A DNA stretch of 64,000 nt, from the NCBI RefSeq assembly GCF_000379605.1, contig NZ_KB902735.1:192944-256943 (forward strand), given 5' to 3'. The position numbers were made by a program, and so were the translations under genes. Within the stretch, counting starts at the first letter, position 1, and every line of letters begins with the position of its first letter. Positions 43,788 to 51,130 of the stretch are shown piece after piece. The notes under the pieces are model-generated. The model did no database searches, had not been told where the DNA came from, and saw nothing but the letters and a program-made list of their open reading frames with translations. Source of the DNA: Rhizobium giardinii bv. giardinii H152 (GTDB taxonomy: Bacteria; Pseudomonadota; Alphaproteobacteria; Rhizobiales; Rhizobiaceae).

Positions 43788-44500
43788 GTAAGGGCCGTCC
43801 GCTGAACACGCAGGACCGGGAGCGCCTTGAAGCTGCGATCGGCTACAGCTTCGTTCAGAAGGAACGGCTCGACCGGGCGCTGACCCATGCCAGCGCCCGC
43901 AATGCCAAGGGCTCCAACTACGAACGGCTGGAATTCCTCGGCGACCGGGTCCTCGGGCTTTGTGTCGCCGAGTTGCTGTTCGACACATTCAAGGAGGCGA
44001 GCGAAGGCGAGCTTTCCGTTCGTCTGAACCAGTTGGTCAGCGCCGAAAGCTGCGCGCTCATTGCCGATGCGCTGTCACTGCATCTCTTCATCCGCACCGG
44101 TGCTGACGTCAAGAAGCTCACCGGAAAACACATGCTGAATGTGCGGGCCGATGTGGTAGAGTCGCTGATCGCGGCGATCTATCTCGATGGCGGCCTGGAA
44201 GCGGCGCGGGGGTTCATCCAGCGCCACTGGTCGGCGCGGGCAAGCCGGGTCGATGGTGCACGCCGCGACGCCAAGACCGAACTGCAGGAATGGGCACATG
44301 CCAAGTTCGGCGTGACGCCGAGCTACCGTATCGACGACCGGTCCGGACCGGATCACGATCCGCGTTTCACGGTGACGGTGGAGATACCAGGCATTGCGCC
44401 GGCAACCGGCATCGACCGCTCCAAGCGTGCCGCCGAACAGGTAGCAGCCACCAAGATCCTGGAGCGGGAAGGCGTCTGGAAGACAGCGACGACGGCCTGA
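43784..44500 (+). CDS. rnc: Ribonuclease III
   Basis: Double-strand-specific endoribonuclease of 238 residues, processing rRNA precursors and mRNA hairpins. The RNase III domain has ERLEFLGDRVL (Glu47, Glu50, Asp54) and ADVVESLIAAIYLDGG (Asp123, Glu126); the dsRNA-binding domain follows (DAKTELQEWAHAKFG, SKRAAEQVAATKIL). It overlaps lepB by 4 bp (ATGA). A nested hairpin beginning at its stop codon may be its own target. Confidence 0.97.
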   Translation: MSKGRPLNTQDRERLEAAIGYSFVQKERLDRALTHASARNAKGSNYERLEFLGDRVLGLCVAELLFDTFKEASEGELSVRLNQLVSAESCALIADALSLHLFIRTGADVKKLTGKHMLNVRADVVESLIAAIYLDGGLEAARGFIQRHWSARASRVDGARRDAKTELQEWAHAKFGVTPSYRIDDRSGPDHDPRFTVTVEIPGIAPATGIDRSKRAAEQVAATKILEREGVWKTATTA

Positions 44501-44535
44501 TCTGTCCGGAGGAAAAATCCTCCTGAAAGATCAGG
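44496..44535 (+). promoter_or_regulatory. Nested hairpin in the rnc-era junction
   Basis: The outer stem CCTGATCT (44496-44503) pairs with AGATCAGG (44528-44535); the inner stem GGAGGA (44508-44513), loop AAAA, TCCTCC (44518-44523). The rnc stop lies in the outer arm. No T tail, so processing or RNase III cleavage is likelier than termination. Confidence 0.55.
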
Positions 44536-44606
44536 CAATCCTTTGATAGCATGCGATCCTGCGCGCCGTTGCGGCGCCCGGCGCACAATCGGAAATTACG
44601 GATACG

Positions 44607-45539
44607 ATGAGCGAAAATACTGTAGAGACCGCCGCAGCCGAAGGCGCTGCCACCCGTTCCGGCTTCGTGGCGCTGATCGGCGCCACCAATGCCGGCAAGT
44701 CCACGCTGGTCAACCGCCTGGTCGGCGCCAAGGTGTCGATCGTCAGCCACAAGGTACAGACGACCCGCGCCATCGTGCGTGGCATCGCCATCCACAAGCG
44801 GGCGCAGATCGTCTTCATGGACACGCCCGGCATCTTCAAGCCCCGCCGCCGTCTCGACCGTGCCATGGTGACGACCGCCTGGGGCGGCGCCAAGGATGCC
44901 GACGCCATCATGATGCTGATCGACAGCGAGCGCGGGCTGAAAGGCGACGCCGAGACGATCCTCGAAGGCTTGAAGGAAGTCGAACAGCCGAAGATGCTGG
45001 TCCTCAACAAGATCGACCAGGTTTCGCGCGAGGACCTCTTGAAGCTCGCAGCCGCGGCCAACGAATATGTCGAATTCGAACGCACTTTCATGATTTCGGC
45101 GCTCAACGGCTCCGGTTGCGACGATGTGCTCGACTATCTCGCCATGAAGCTGCCCGAAGGTCCCTGGTACTATCCGGAGGATCAGATTTCCGATCTGCCG
45201 ATGCGCCAGCTCGCTGCGGAAATCACCCGCGAGAAGCTCTTCCTGAGGCTGCACCAGGAACTTCCCTATTCCTCGCATGTCGAGACGGAGAAATGGGAAG
45301 AGCGCAAGGACGGCTCGGTGCGCATCGAGCAGGTGATCTATGTCGAGCGTGACAGCCAGAAGAAGATCGCGCTCGGCAAGAACGGCGAGGCGATCAAGGC
45401 GATCTCCATGGCCTCGCGCAAGGAACTCTCCGAAATCCTCGAACAGCCGGTCCATCTGTTCCTGTTCGTCAAGGTGCGCGAAAACTGGGGCGACGACCCC
45501 GAGCGCTTCCGCGAAATGGGACTGGAGTTCCCGAAGTAA
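44607..45539 (+). CDS. era: GTPase Era
   Basis: Essential GTPase for 16S rRNA maturation and 30S assembly, 310 residues with an extended N-terminus. G1 GATNAGKS at about residues 25-32, G3 DTPG (FMDTPGIFKPRRR), G4 NKID, and a C-terminal KH domain that binds the anti-Shine-Dalgarno helix (IALGKNGEAIKAISMASR in part). It lies 106 bp after rnc, with the hairpin between. A terminator follows. Start MSENTVETAA is the usual alphaproteobacterial form. Confidence 0.97.
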   Translation: MSENTVETAAAEGAATRSGFVALIGATNAGKSTLVNRLVGAKVSIVSHKVQTTRAIVRGIAIHKRAQIVFMDTPGIFKPRRRLDRAMVTTAWGGAKDADAIMMLIDSERGLKGDAETILEGLKEVEQPKMLVLNKIDQVSREDLLKLAAAANEYVEFERTFMISALNGSGCDDVLDYLAMKLPEGPWYYPEDQISDLPMRQLAAEITREKLFLRLHQELPYSSHVETEKWEERKDGSVRIEQVIYVERDSQKKIALGKNGEAIKAISMASRKELSEILEQPVHLFLFVKVRENWGDDPERFREMGLEFPK

Positions 45540-45543
45540 AAAG

Positions 45544-45568
45544 AGGCGCCGGCAACGGCGCCTTTTTC
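45544..45568 (+). terminator. Terminator after era
   Basis: AGGCGCCG (45544-45551) and CGGCGCCT (45556-45563) followed by five T. Confidence 0.9.
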
Positions 45569-45573
45569 CTGTC

Positions 45574-46281
45574 TCATATGACCTTCAAGCCGACGCGCCG
45601 CTCGAGTTTTTCCGCATCTTCCTTGCGCTCGCTGTAGCGATCGGTGAGATAGCCGGAGATGTCGCGCGTCAGCAGCGTGAATTTCACCAGTTCCTCCGTC
45701 ACGTCGACGACGCGATCGTAATAGGAGGACGGTTTCATCCGGCCGTTGGTGTCGAATTCCTGAAAGGCCTTGGCGACGGAGGACTGGTTGGGAATGGTGA
45801 TCATCCGCATCCAGCGTCCGAGAATGCGCATTTGGTTGACAGCGTTGAAGCTTTGCGAACCGCCCGAGACCTGCATGACGGCAAGCGTGCGACCCTGCGT
45901 CGGGCGGATCGACCCGACAGAAAGCGGAATCCAGTCGATCTGGGCCTTCATGATGCCGCTCATGGCACCGTGCCGCTCCGGGCTTACCCAGACTTGGCCC
46001 TCCGACCATTGCGAGAGATCCCTCAGTTCCTGCACCTTCGGATGGCTGGCTGGAGCTGCATCGGGCAGAGGCAGCCCTTCCGGATTGAAGAAGCGGACCT
46101 CCGCGCCGAAATGCGTAAGCAGGCGGCCGGCTTCCTCGGCCAGCAGGCGGCTGTAGGATACGGTTCGAAGCGAGCCATAAAGAATGAGAATGCGCGGCGG
46201 ATGCGTCGAGAACGGCCGGCGCAGCGCCTCGCGGTCAGGCAGGCGCAGGTGCTGCTCATGAGCTGCCGGTAGATCAGACAA
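45574..46281 (-). CDS. arsH: Arsenical resistance protein ArsH
   Basis: NADPH-dependent flavoprotein that oxidises or reduces organoarsenicals and quinones. 235 residues with a flavodoxin-like fold (RILILYGSLRTVSYSRLL, WVSPERHGAMSGIMKAQIDW in part SPERHGAMSGIMK). It is the last gene of the ars operon. The start is TTG 46281 (MSDLPAAHEQ), inside the end of arsC by 8 bp; an ATG at 46299 would extend it by six residues. GAGGGC lies about 8 bases before the TTG. Confidence 0.93.
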   Translation of the reverse strand: MSDLPAAHEQHLRLPDREALRRPFSTHPPRILILYGSLRTVSYSRLLAEEAGRLLTHFGAEVRFFNPEGLPLPDAAPASHPKVQELRDLSQWSEGQVWVSPERHGAMSGIMKAQIDWIPLSVGSIRPTQGRTLAVMQVSGGSQSFNAVNQMRILGRWMRMITIPNQSSVAKAFQEFDTNGRMKPSSYYDRVVDVTEELVKFTLLTRDISGYLTDRYSERKEDAEKLERRVGLKVI

Positions 46282-46696
46282 GGCGCTTGCCCTCGGCATC
46301 GAGCACCTGCTCGCCGTCTTCCTTGGCGAAGGGCCCCTTGTGCGTCTCCGGCAGGACATCGAGAACGACTTCGGACGCCCGGCAGAGCCGCGTGCCGATC
46401 GGCGTGATGACGAAGGGCCGATTGATCAGGATCGGATGCACCAGCATCGCGTCCAGAAGCGCATCATCGTTGAGTGCGGGATCGGCAAGGCCGAGCTCGT
46501 CGAAGGGCGTTCCCTTTTCGCGGATAGCCTCGCGCACACTGAGCCCGGCATCGGCGATCATCGCTTTCAACGCGTCCCGGCTTGGCGGGGTGTGGAGATA
46601 CTCGATCACCGTGGGTTCGATGCCGGCGTTGCGGATCATTGCCAGGGTGTTGCGGGAGGTGCCGCAATCGGGGTTGTGATAGATGGTAACGGTCAT
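46274..46696 (-). CDS. arsC: Glutaredoxin-dependent arsenate reductase ArsC
   Basis: Reduces arsenate to arsenite using glutathione and glutaredoxin, 140 residues of the E. coli R773 ArsC type. Cys11 in TIYHNPDCGTSRNTL is the catalytic residue, and NRPFVITPIGTRLCRAS supplies the arginine needed for arsenate binding. It lies between aqpS and arsH; the stop overlaps arsH by 8 bp. Two different arsenate reductases in one operon is noteworthy. Confidence 0.95.
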   Translation of the reverse strand: MTVTIYHNPDCGTSRNTLAMIRNAGIEPTVIEYLHTPPSRDALKAMIADAGLSVREAIREKGTPFDELGLADPALNDDALLDAMLVHPILINRPFVITPIGTRLCRASEVVLDVLPETHKGPFAKEDGEQVLDAEGKRLV

Positions 46697-46718
46697 GATG
46701 GCCTCGGATGTGGGGTGG

Positions 46719-47393
46719 CTATGCGTTGGCGGAGGGCTGCCGCAGCAGCCAGTTCATCAGGGCAAGGGCGCAAAGAGCCCCCACAATTTCCGCGAGGACG
46801 AAGCCCGGGAGATCGAGCGGGCGAATGCCCGAAAATGTGTTGGTCAGTGATCGGGCCATCGCCACGGCTGGATTGGCGAAGGAGGTGGACGCCGTGAACC
46901 AGTAGGCGGCGGTGATGTAGAGCCCGACCAGCCACGGCACGTTTTTCGGATCGGACCGGATGCCGCCGAGGATCACGGCGACAAGGCCGAACGTGGCCAC
47001 GCCTTCGGAAAACCACTGTGCGCCTCCGGTTCGCACCTTCAGCGAGGCCTCGACCGGTGCCAGATCGAACATCAGATGCGCCGCGACCGTTCCGGCGATG
47101 CCGCCCAGGCATTGTGCGACGATGTACAATGCCAGCTCGCGCCGCGGCAATTGACGCTTCAGCGCGAAAACCAGTGAGACGGCCGGGTTGAAATGCGCAC
47201 CGGAGATCGGCCCGAAGATGGTGATCAGCGCCACCAGGATGGCGCCGGTCGCGAGCGTGTTGCCAAGCAGGGACAGCGCGACATCATCCGTCAATGTATC
47301 GGCCATGATGCCCGATCCGACCACGGTCGCGACCAGCAGGCAGGTTCCGAGTGCTTCGGCAAAGACGCGACGTTGAAAGTTGTATGCGGACAT
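46719..47393 (-). CDS. aqpS: Aquaglyceroporin AqpS
   Basis: MIP-family channel, 224 residues and six helices, that in Sinorhizobium meliloti lets arsenite leave the cell downhill, replacing ArsB. The two half-helix motifs are present: HFNPAVSL and SFANPAVAMARS, the second with its selectivity Arg after NPAV. Start MSAYNFQRRVF overlaps the upstream stop by one base (TGATG), so it is translationally coupled to the phosphatase gene. Substrate As(OH)3 is inference from context. Confidence 0.93.
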   Translation of the reverse strand: MSAYNFQRRVFAEALGTCLLVATVVGSGIMADTLTDDVALSLLGNTLATGAILVALITIFGPISGAHFNPAVSLVFALKRQLPRRELALYIVAQCLGGIAGTVAAHLMFDLAPVEASLKVRTGGAQWFSEGVATFGLVAVILGGIRSDPKNVPWLVGLYITAAYWFTASTSFANPAVAMARSLTNTFSGIRPLDLPGFVLAEIVGALCALALMNWLLRQPSANA

Positions 47394-47920
47394 CACCCTG
47401 CCTTCGCCGGGCTGATCGTTGCCCCTTCCATGGCGCCGATCTGGCGTAGGTGCGTTTCCATCGCCAGCTTGTCGATCGAGCTGTGTGGCAGGGCGAGAAA
47501 CGCCGTGATGCGGTTTTTCAGGAACCGGGCGGCCTGCGAGAAGGCGCGCTCCTTCTCGAACTCGCTGCCTTCCACGGCTGCAGGATCCTCGACGCCCCAA
47601 TGCGCCGTCATCGGATGTCCGAGCCAGACAGGGCAGGCTTCACCGGCCGCGTTGTCGCAAACCGTAAAGATAAAATCCATCTGCGGCGCTCCGTCGGCGG
47701 CAAAGACGTCCCAGCTCTTGGAAGTGAAGCCGGTGGACGGATAGCCAAGCGCGCTGAGTTCCCTCAGGGCGAGCGGATGAACGGTCCCCTTCGGATAGCT
47801 GCCGGCCGAATAGGCCTTGAAGCGGCCTTTACCTTCGGCATTCAGAATGGCCTCGGCGAGAATGGAACGGGCTGAGTTTCCGGTGCACAGGAAGAGCACG
47901 TTGTATATTCGGTCAGGCAT
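47393..47920 (-). CDS. Low-molecular-weight phosphatase-type arsenate reductase
   Basis: 175-residue thioredoxin-linked arsenate reductase of the pI258-like low-molecular-weight PTP fold. The P-loop CTGNSARS (Cys12, Arg18) and the redox pair Cys88/Cys96 in FTVCDNAAGEACPVWLGHP (in part VCDNAAGEACPVW) are intact, as is MTAHWGVEDPA. It is followed by a tail of about 40 residues. It overlaps arsR by 8 bp and aqpS by one. It is a second arsenate reductase beside arsC. Confidence 0.92.
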   Translation of the reverse strand: MPDRIYNVLFLCTGNSARSILAEAILNAEGKGRFKAYSAGSYPKGTVHPLALRELSALGYPSTGFTSKSWDVFAADGAPQMDFIFTVCDNAAGEACPVWLGHPMTAHWGVEDPAAVEGSEFEKERAFSQAARFLKNRITAFLALPHSSIDKLAMETHLRQIGAMEGATISPAKAG

Positions 47921-48269
47921 TGGCTTTTTCCTTTGGACTACAGCAGGGGACGAGGTCAGCAATCAGCGGCGCGCAGAGATCCGGATGGCCGGCGCAGCAA
48001 TCTTTGAGAAGAAACGTCACGACAGCGCGCAGGCTGTCGAGGCTGGCGCGGTAGACGATGGACCGGCTTTGCCGCTCCGCCGTGATGAGGCCCGCCCGCT
48101 GAAGGGTCGCCAGATGCGTCGACATGGTGTTGTGCGGAATGCCGAGCAGCCGGGCGATTTCCCCGGCGGGCAGGCCACCGGGTTCGCGGGAGACAAGCAG
48201 CCGGAAGGCATCCAGGCGAGTGCCCTGGGCGAGAGCTGCAAAAGCGTTGACGGTGTTATTATTGTCCAT
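47913..48269 (-). CDS. arsR: ArsR-family repressor
   Basis: 118-residue winged-helix repressor that opens the ars operon and would be released by arsenite or antimonite. The HTH reads GEIARLLGIPHNTMSTHLATL (in part IPHNTMSTHLATL). The usual ELCVCDLC alpha3 metal site is absent; instead cysteines cluster in the C-terminus (Cys91, 92, 99, 109, 110 in DCCAGHPDLC and PCCS), like the Acidithiobacillus-type ArsR. It starts just beside its operator and overlaps the next gene by 8 bp. Confidence 0.93.
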   Translation of the reverse strand: MDNNNTVNAFAALAQGTRLDAFRLLVSREPGGLPAGEIARLLGIPHNTMSTHLATLQRAGLITAERQSRSIVYRASLDSLRAVVTFLLKDCCAGHPDLCAPLIADLVPCCSPKEKANA

Positions 48270-48289
48270 ATGTCGAGAAATATCGACAT
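48270..48289. promoter_or_regulatory. ArsR operator
   Basis: ATGTCGA (48270-48276), spacer GAAATA, TCGACAT (48283-48289) form a perfect inverted repeat touching the arsR start codon. It is the expected position for autoregulation of the ars operon. Confidence 0.7.
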
Positions 48290-48446
48290 GCGAACTCCGC
48301 GTCAAGACGGAGCCGCCAGTTCGGCGCTCTGTGCCGATCGTCGAACAGTCTGTCGAGCAAACACCGCCTTGTCGTTCCTGCAGGCACGGTTAATTTTCGA
48401 ACGAAATGAAGCGCTCGGCGTTTCAAGTCTGAATGGGATAAACACG

Positions 48447-49445
48447 ATGCCGCAACTGGTCGATGGAAAATGGGAAACGGGCGATGTCGCCGCCAGCGAG
48501 ATGAAGAACGGCGCCTTTCATCGCGAACCCACCCGCTTCCACAACTGGGTCACGGCCGATGGCACGCCGGGACCGGATGGCCAGCCGGCGCTTCCCGCCG
48601 AAGCTGGGCGTTATCACCTGTTCGTCGCTTTCATCTGCCCGTGGGCGTCCCGCACGCTGTTGATGCGCAACCTGAAGGGCTTGCAGGACATTATTTCCGT
48701 GTCCGTCGCCGAACCGGAGCTCGGCGAAAACGGCTGGACCTATGCAGAGCCGCAGGATGCCGGCCCGCGCGTCGCAAAGATCCGTTACCAGCATGAGCTC
48801 TACACGGCATCCGACCCGCATTATACCGGCAAGGTCTCCGTCCCGGTACTTTGGGACCGGAAGGAAGGCCGCATCGTGAACAACGAATCCGCCGATATCA
48901 TTCGTATCCTCAACAAGGCCTTCAATCATCTGACGGGCAACAGGCTCGATTTCTACCCGGAGACGCTACGCCGGGAAATCGACCGCTGGAACGCGCCGAT
49001 CTATGAGAAGGTCAACAACGGCGTCTACCGGGCCGGTTTCGCCAAGACGCAATCAGCCTATGAAGAGGCCGTGACGAGCCTCTTTGACATGCTCGATACG
49101 ATCGAAGCGCACCTCTCGCAGAGCCGCTACATCGCCGGCGTCCACTTCACCGAGGTCGATATCCGGCTGTTCGTCACACTGATCCGCTTCGATTGCGCCT
49201 ATCACGGCGCCTTCAAATGCAATCTGCGGCGGCTGGAGGATTATCCGAACCTGTCGAACTATTTGCGGGAGATTTACCAGTGGCCCGGCATCCGCGACAC
49301 GGTGCGGATCGATCAGATCAAGCGGGGCTATTATTCGCTCGTCCATATCAATCCGACGAAGATCGTGCCGCTCGGCCCCGTGCTTGATCTCGACCAGCCG
49401 CACGACAGGGCACGTCTCAGCGGTCAGGGCGTGGTTACCCTTTGA
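48447..49445 (+). CDS. Glutathionyl-hydroquinone reductase-like GST
   Basis: 332-residue Xi-class glutathione transferase family protein (YqjG/ECM4-like), reducing glutathionyl-hydroquinones with glutathione. The nucleophilic Cys64 lies in VAFICPWASRTLL; NNESADIIRIL is the glutathione-binding part, and the helical C-terminal domain holds HFTEVDIRLFVTLIRFD (in part TEVDIRLFVTLI). Start MPQLVDGKWE; the frame continues upstream past the divergent arsR without support. Possible link to detoxification with the adjacent ars operon is inference. Confidence 0.9.
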   Translation: MPQLVDGKWETGDVAASEMKNGAFHREPTRFHNWVTADGTPGPDGQPALPAEAGRYHLFVAFICPWASRTLLMRNLKGLQDIISVSVAEPELGENGWTYAEPQDAGPRVAKIRYQHELYTASDPHYTGKVSVPVLWDRKEGRIVNNESADIIRILNKAFNHLTGNRLDFYPETLRREIDRWNAPIYEKVNNGVYRAGFAKTQSAYEEAVTSLFDMLDTIEAHLSQSRYIAGVHFTEVDIRLFVTLIRFDCAYHGAFKCNLRRLEDYPNLSNYLREIYQWPGIRDTVRIDQIKRGYYSLVHINPTKIVPLGPVLDLDQPHDRARLSGQGVVTL

Positions 49446-49746
49446 TTTCGTTTGCTTACTAAGAAAATAAATTGCCCATCGACTTGCCGCAGCCATTGCG
49501 AAAAGGCGAAACCGCGCTAGTTTAATACCCGTTCTGATGGATAAGGTTCCCGATCGGGAGCGCCCAGACGATCTGCCCGGCATGCCGACTGGCGGTGTTA
49601 CGATAGCGTCCAGCACGGCTTTTTTCCGGCGGCGCCAATGGCGTTCCAGCTCCGGTTTCCGTCCCCGGATTTTCCGGCGACACGTGAGACTGCCACCCCG
49701 CGAATATCCAGCGGAACGATCCGATGGGTTGTGGTCGAGGTCTGGA
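49446..49746. other. Intergenic region before cfa
   Basis: 301 bp. The cfa frame is open for 70 codons upstream, with arginine-rich, non-family sequence, so I treat it as non-coding. No clear promoter is assigned. Confidence 0.4.
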
Positions 49747-51003
49747 ATGAGCACGACATTTCTGAAGCTGCTTCGCCGGCTGGTTCAAAAAGGCAATCTG
49801 CGCATTGCCCTTTCTTCTGGAGAACAGGCTGTCCTTGGTGATGGCTCCGGCGAGCCTGTTGCGCTGCGGATGATCGATGAAGAGGCCGAAAAGGCGATCC
49901 TGCGCGATCCGGGCCTGAAATTCGGGGAGATGTATGTCGACGGGCGCGTCGTCATCGATGAAGGCAACATTTTCGACGTCATTTCGATGATGAAGGCCAA
50001 TGGGCTCGAACGGGCAGCGACCGTCAGCAACACGGTCACCGCCCTTCTGCATGTCGCCGAGCAGCAGGTCAAAAGCCGCCTGCCGGTTAATCGCAACAAG
50101 CACAATGTCGCCCATCACTACGATCTCGATGGCAAGCTGTTCGATCTGTTTCTCGATCAGGATTGGCAATACTCCTGCGCTTATTTCGATCCGCCCGACA
50201 TCGGCCTTGATGAGGCGCAGACGGCGAAGAAGCGCCACATCGCCGCAAAGCTGCTGCTGAAGCCAGGCCAAAGCGTGCTGGATGTGGGCTCCGGCTGGGG
50301 CGGCATGGCGATGTATCTTGCCGAATCGTCGGGCGTCGAGGTCACCGGCATCACGCTCAGCGAGGAGCAATTGAAGGTTTCCCGCGGGCGGGCGGCAAAG
50401 CGCGGGCTCGCCGGCCGCGTTCGCTTCGAATTGCAGGACTATCGGACCATGGCGAACCAAAAGTTCGACCGCATCGTCTCCGTTGGCATGTTCGAGCATG
50501 TCGGAATGGCCAATTACGGCAATTTCTTCAGCAAGATGGCAGAACTTCTTGCCCCAAAGGGGGTGATGCTCCTGCATTCGATCGGCCAGGCGGAAAAACC
50601 TTGGGCGACCAATCCCTGGATCGAGAAATACATCTTTCCCGGCGGCTATATGCCGGCCCTGTCGGAGGTCGTGCCGGCAGTCGAGAAGGCGCGGCTGATG
50701 ATCAAGGATATCGAGATCCTGCCGATGCATTATGCCCAGACGCTGCGGGCCTGGCGCGACCGCTTCACGGCGCGCAAGGAGGAGGCGATCCGCCTCTATG
50801 ACGAGCGCTTCTTCCGCATGTGGGAGTTCTATCTGGCGGCCTCCGAAACTGCCTTCATCTACGACAAGCTGCTGATCTTCCAGATCCAGCTTTCGCGCGA
50901 GCAGGACGCGGTACCTTATACCCGCAACTATATCGGCGAGCGCGAGGCGGCGCTGCGCGAGTTCGAAAAGACGCGTCCGCCGCTGGAGCGGGTCGAGTTC
51001 TGA
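49747..51003 (+). CDS. cfa: Cyclopropane-fatty-acyl-phospholipid synthase
   Basis: SAM-dependent enzyme of 418 residues that adds a methylene bridge to unsaturated acyl chains of membrane phospholipids, hardening them against acid or stationary-phase stress. NVAHHYDLDGKLFDLFLD and YSCAYFD mark the family; the SAM motif is LDVGSGWGGMAMYLA; VSVGMFEHVG and HSIGQAEKPWATNPW (in part) complete the active site. Start MSTTFLKLLRR is chosen at family length over the open upstream frame. Confidence 0.95.
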   Translation: MSTTFLKLLRRLVQKGNLRIALSSGEQAVLGDGSGEPVALRMIDEEAEKAILRDPGLKFGEMYVDGRVVIDEGNIFDVISMMKANGLERAATVSNTVTALLHVAEQQVKSRLPVNRNKHNVAHHYDLDGKLFDLFLDQDWQYSCAYFDPPDIGLDEAQTAKKRHIAAKLLLKPGQSVLDVGSGWGGMAMYLAESSGVEVTGITLSEEQLKVSRGRAAKRGLAGRVRFELQDYRTMANQKFDRIVSVGMFEHVGMANYGNFFSKMAELLAPKGVMLLHSIGQAEKPWATNPWIEKYIFPGGYMPALSEVVPAVEKARLMIKDIEILPMHYAQTLRAWRDRFTARKEEAIRLYDERFFRMWEFYLAASETAFIYDKLLIFQIQLSREQDAVPYTRNYIGEREAALREFEKTRPPLERVEF

Positions 51004-51130
51004 GCCGCCGGCGGTGGCAGGGGACGGCATCATCCTTCTGTGGACGTCTGGTGGCTGGTGACCGCCTTCACTTGGCCTTCATCGCATGTGCCTCTATGGT
51101 TCCTGCCACCTCATCAGATCACGGAATGCC

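Noticed and set aside
49537..49746. 70-codon N-terminal extension of cfa
   Set aside because: Arginine-rich noise; family proteins begin near MSTTFLKLLRR.
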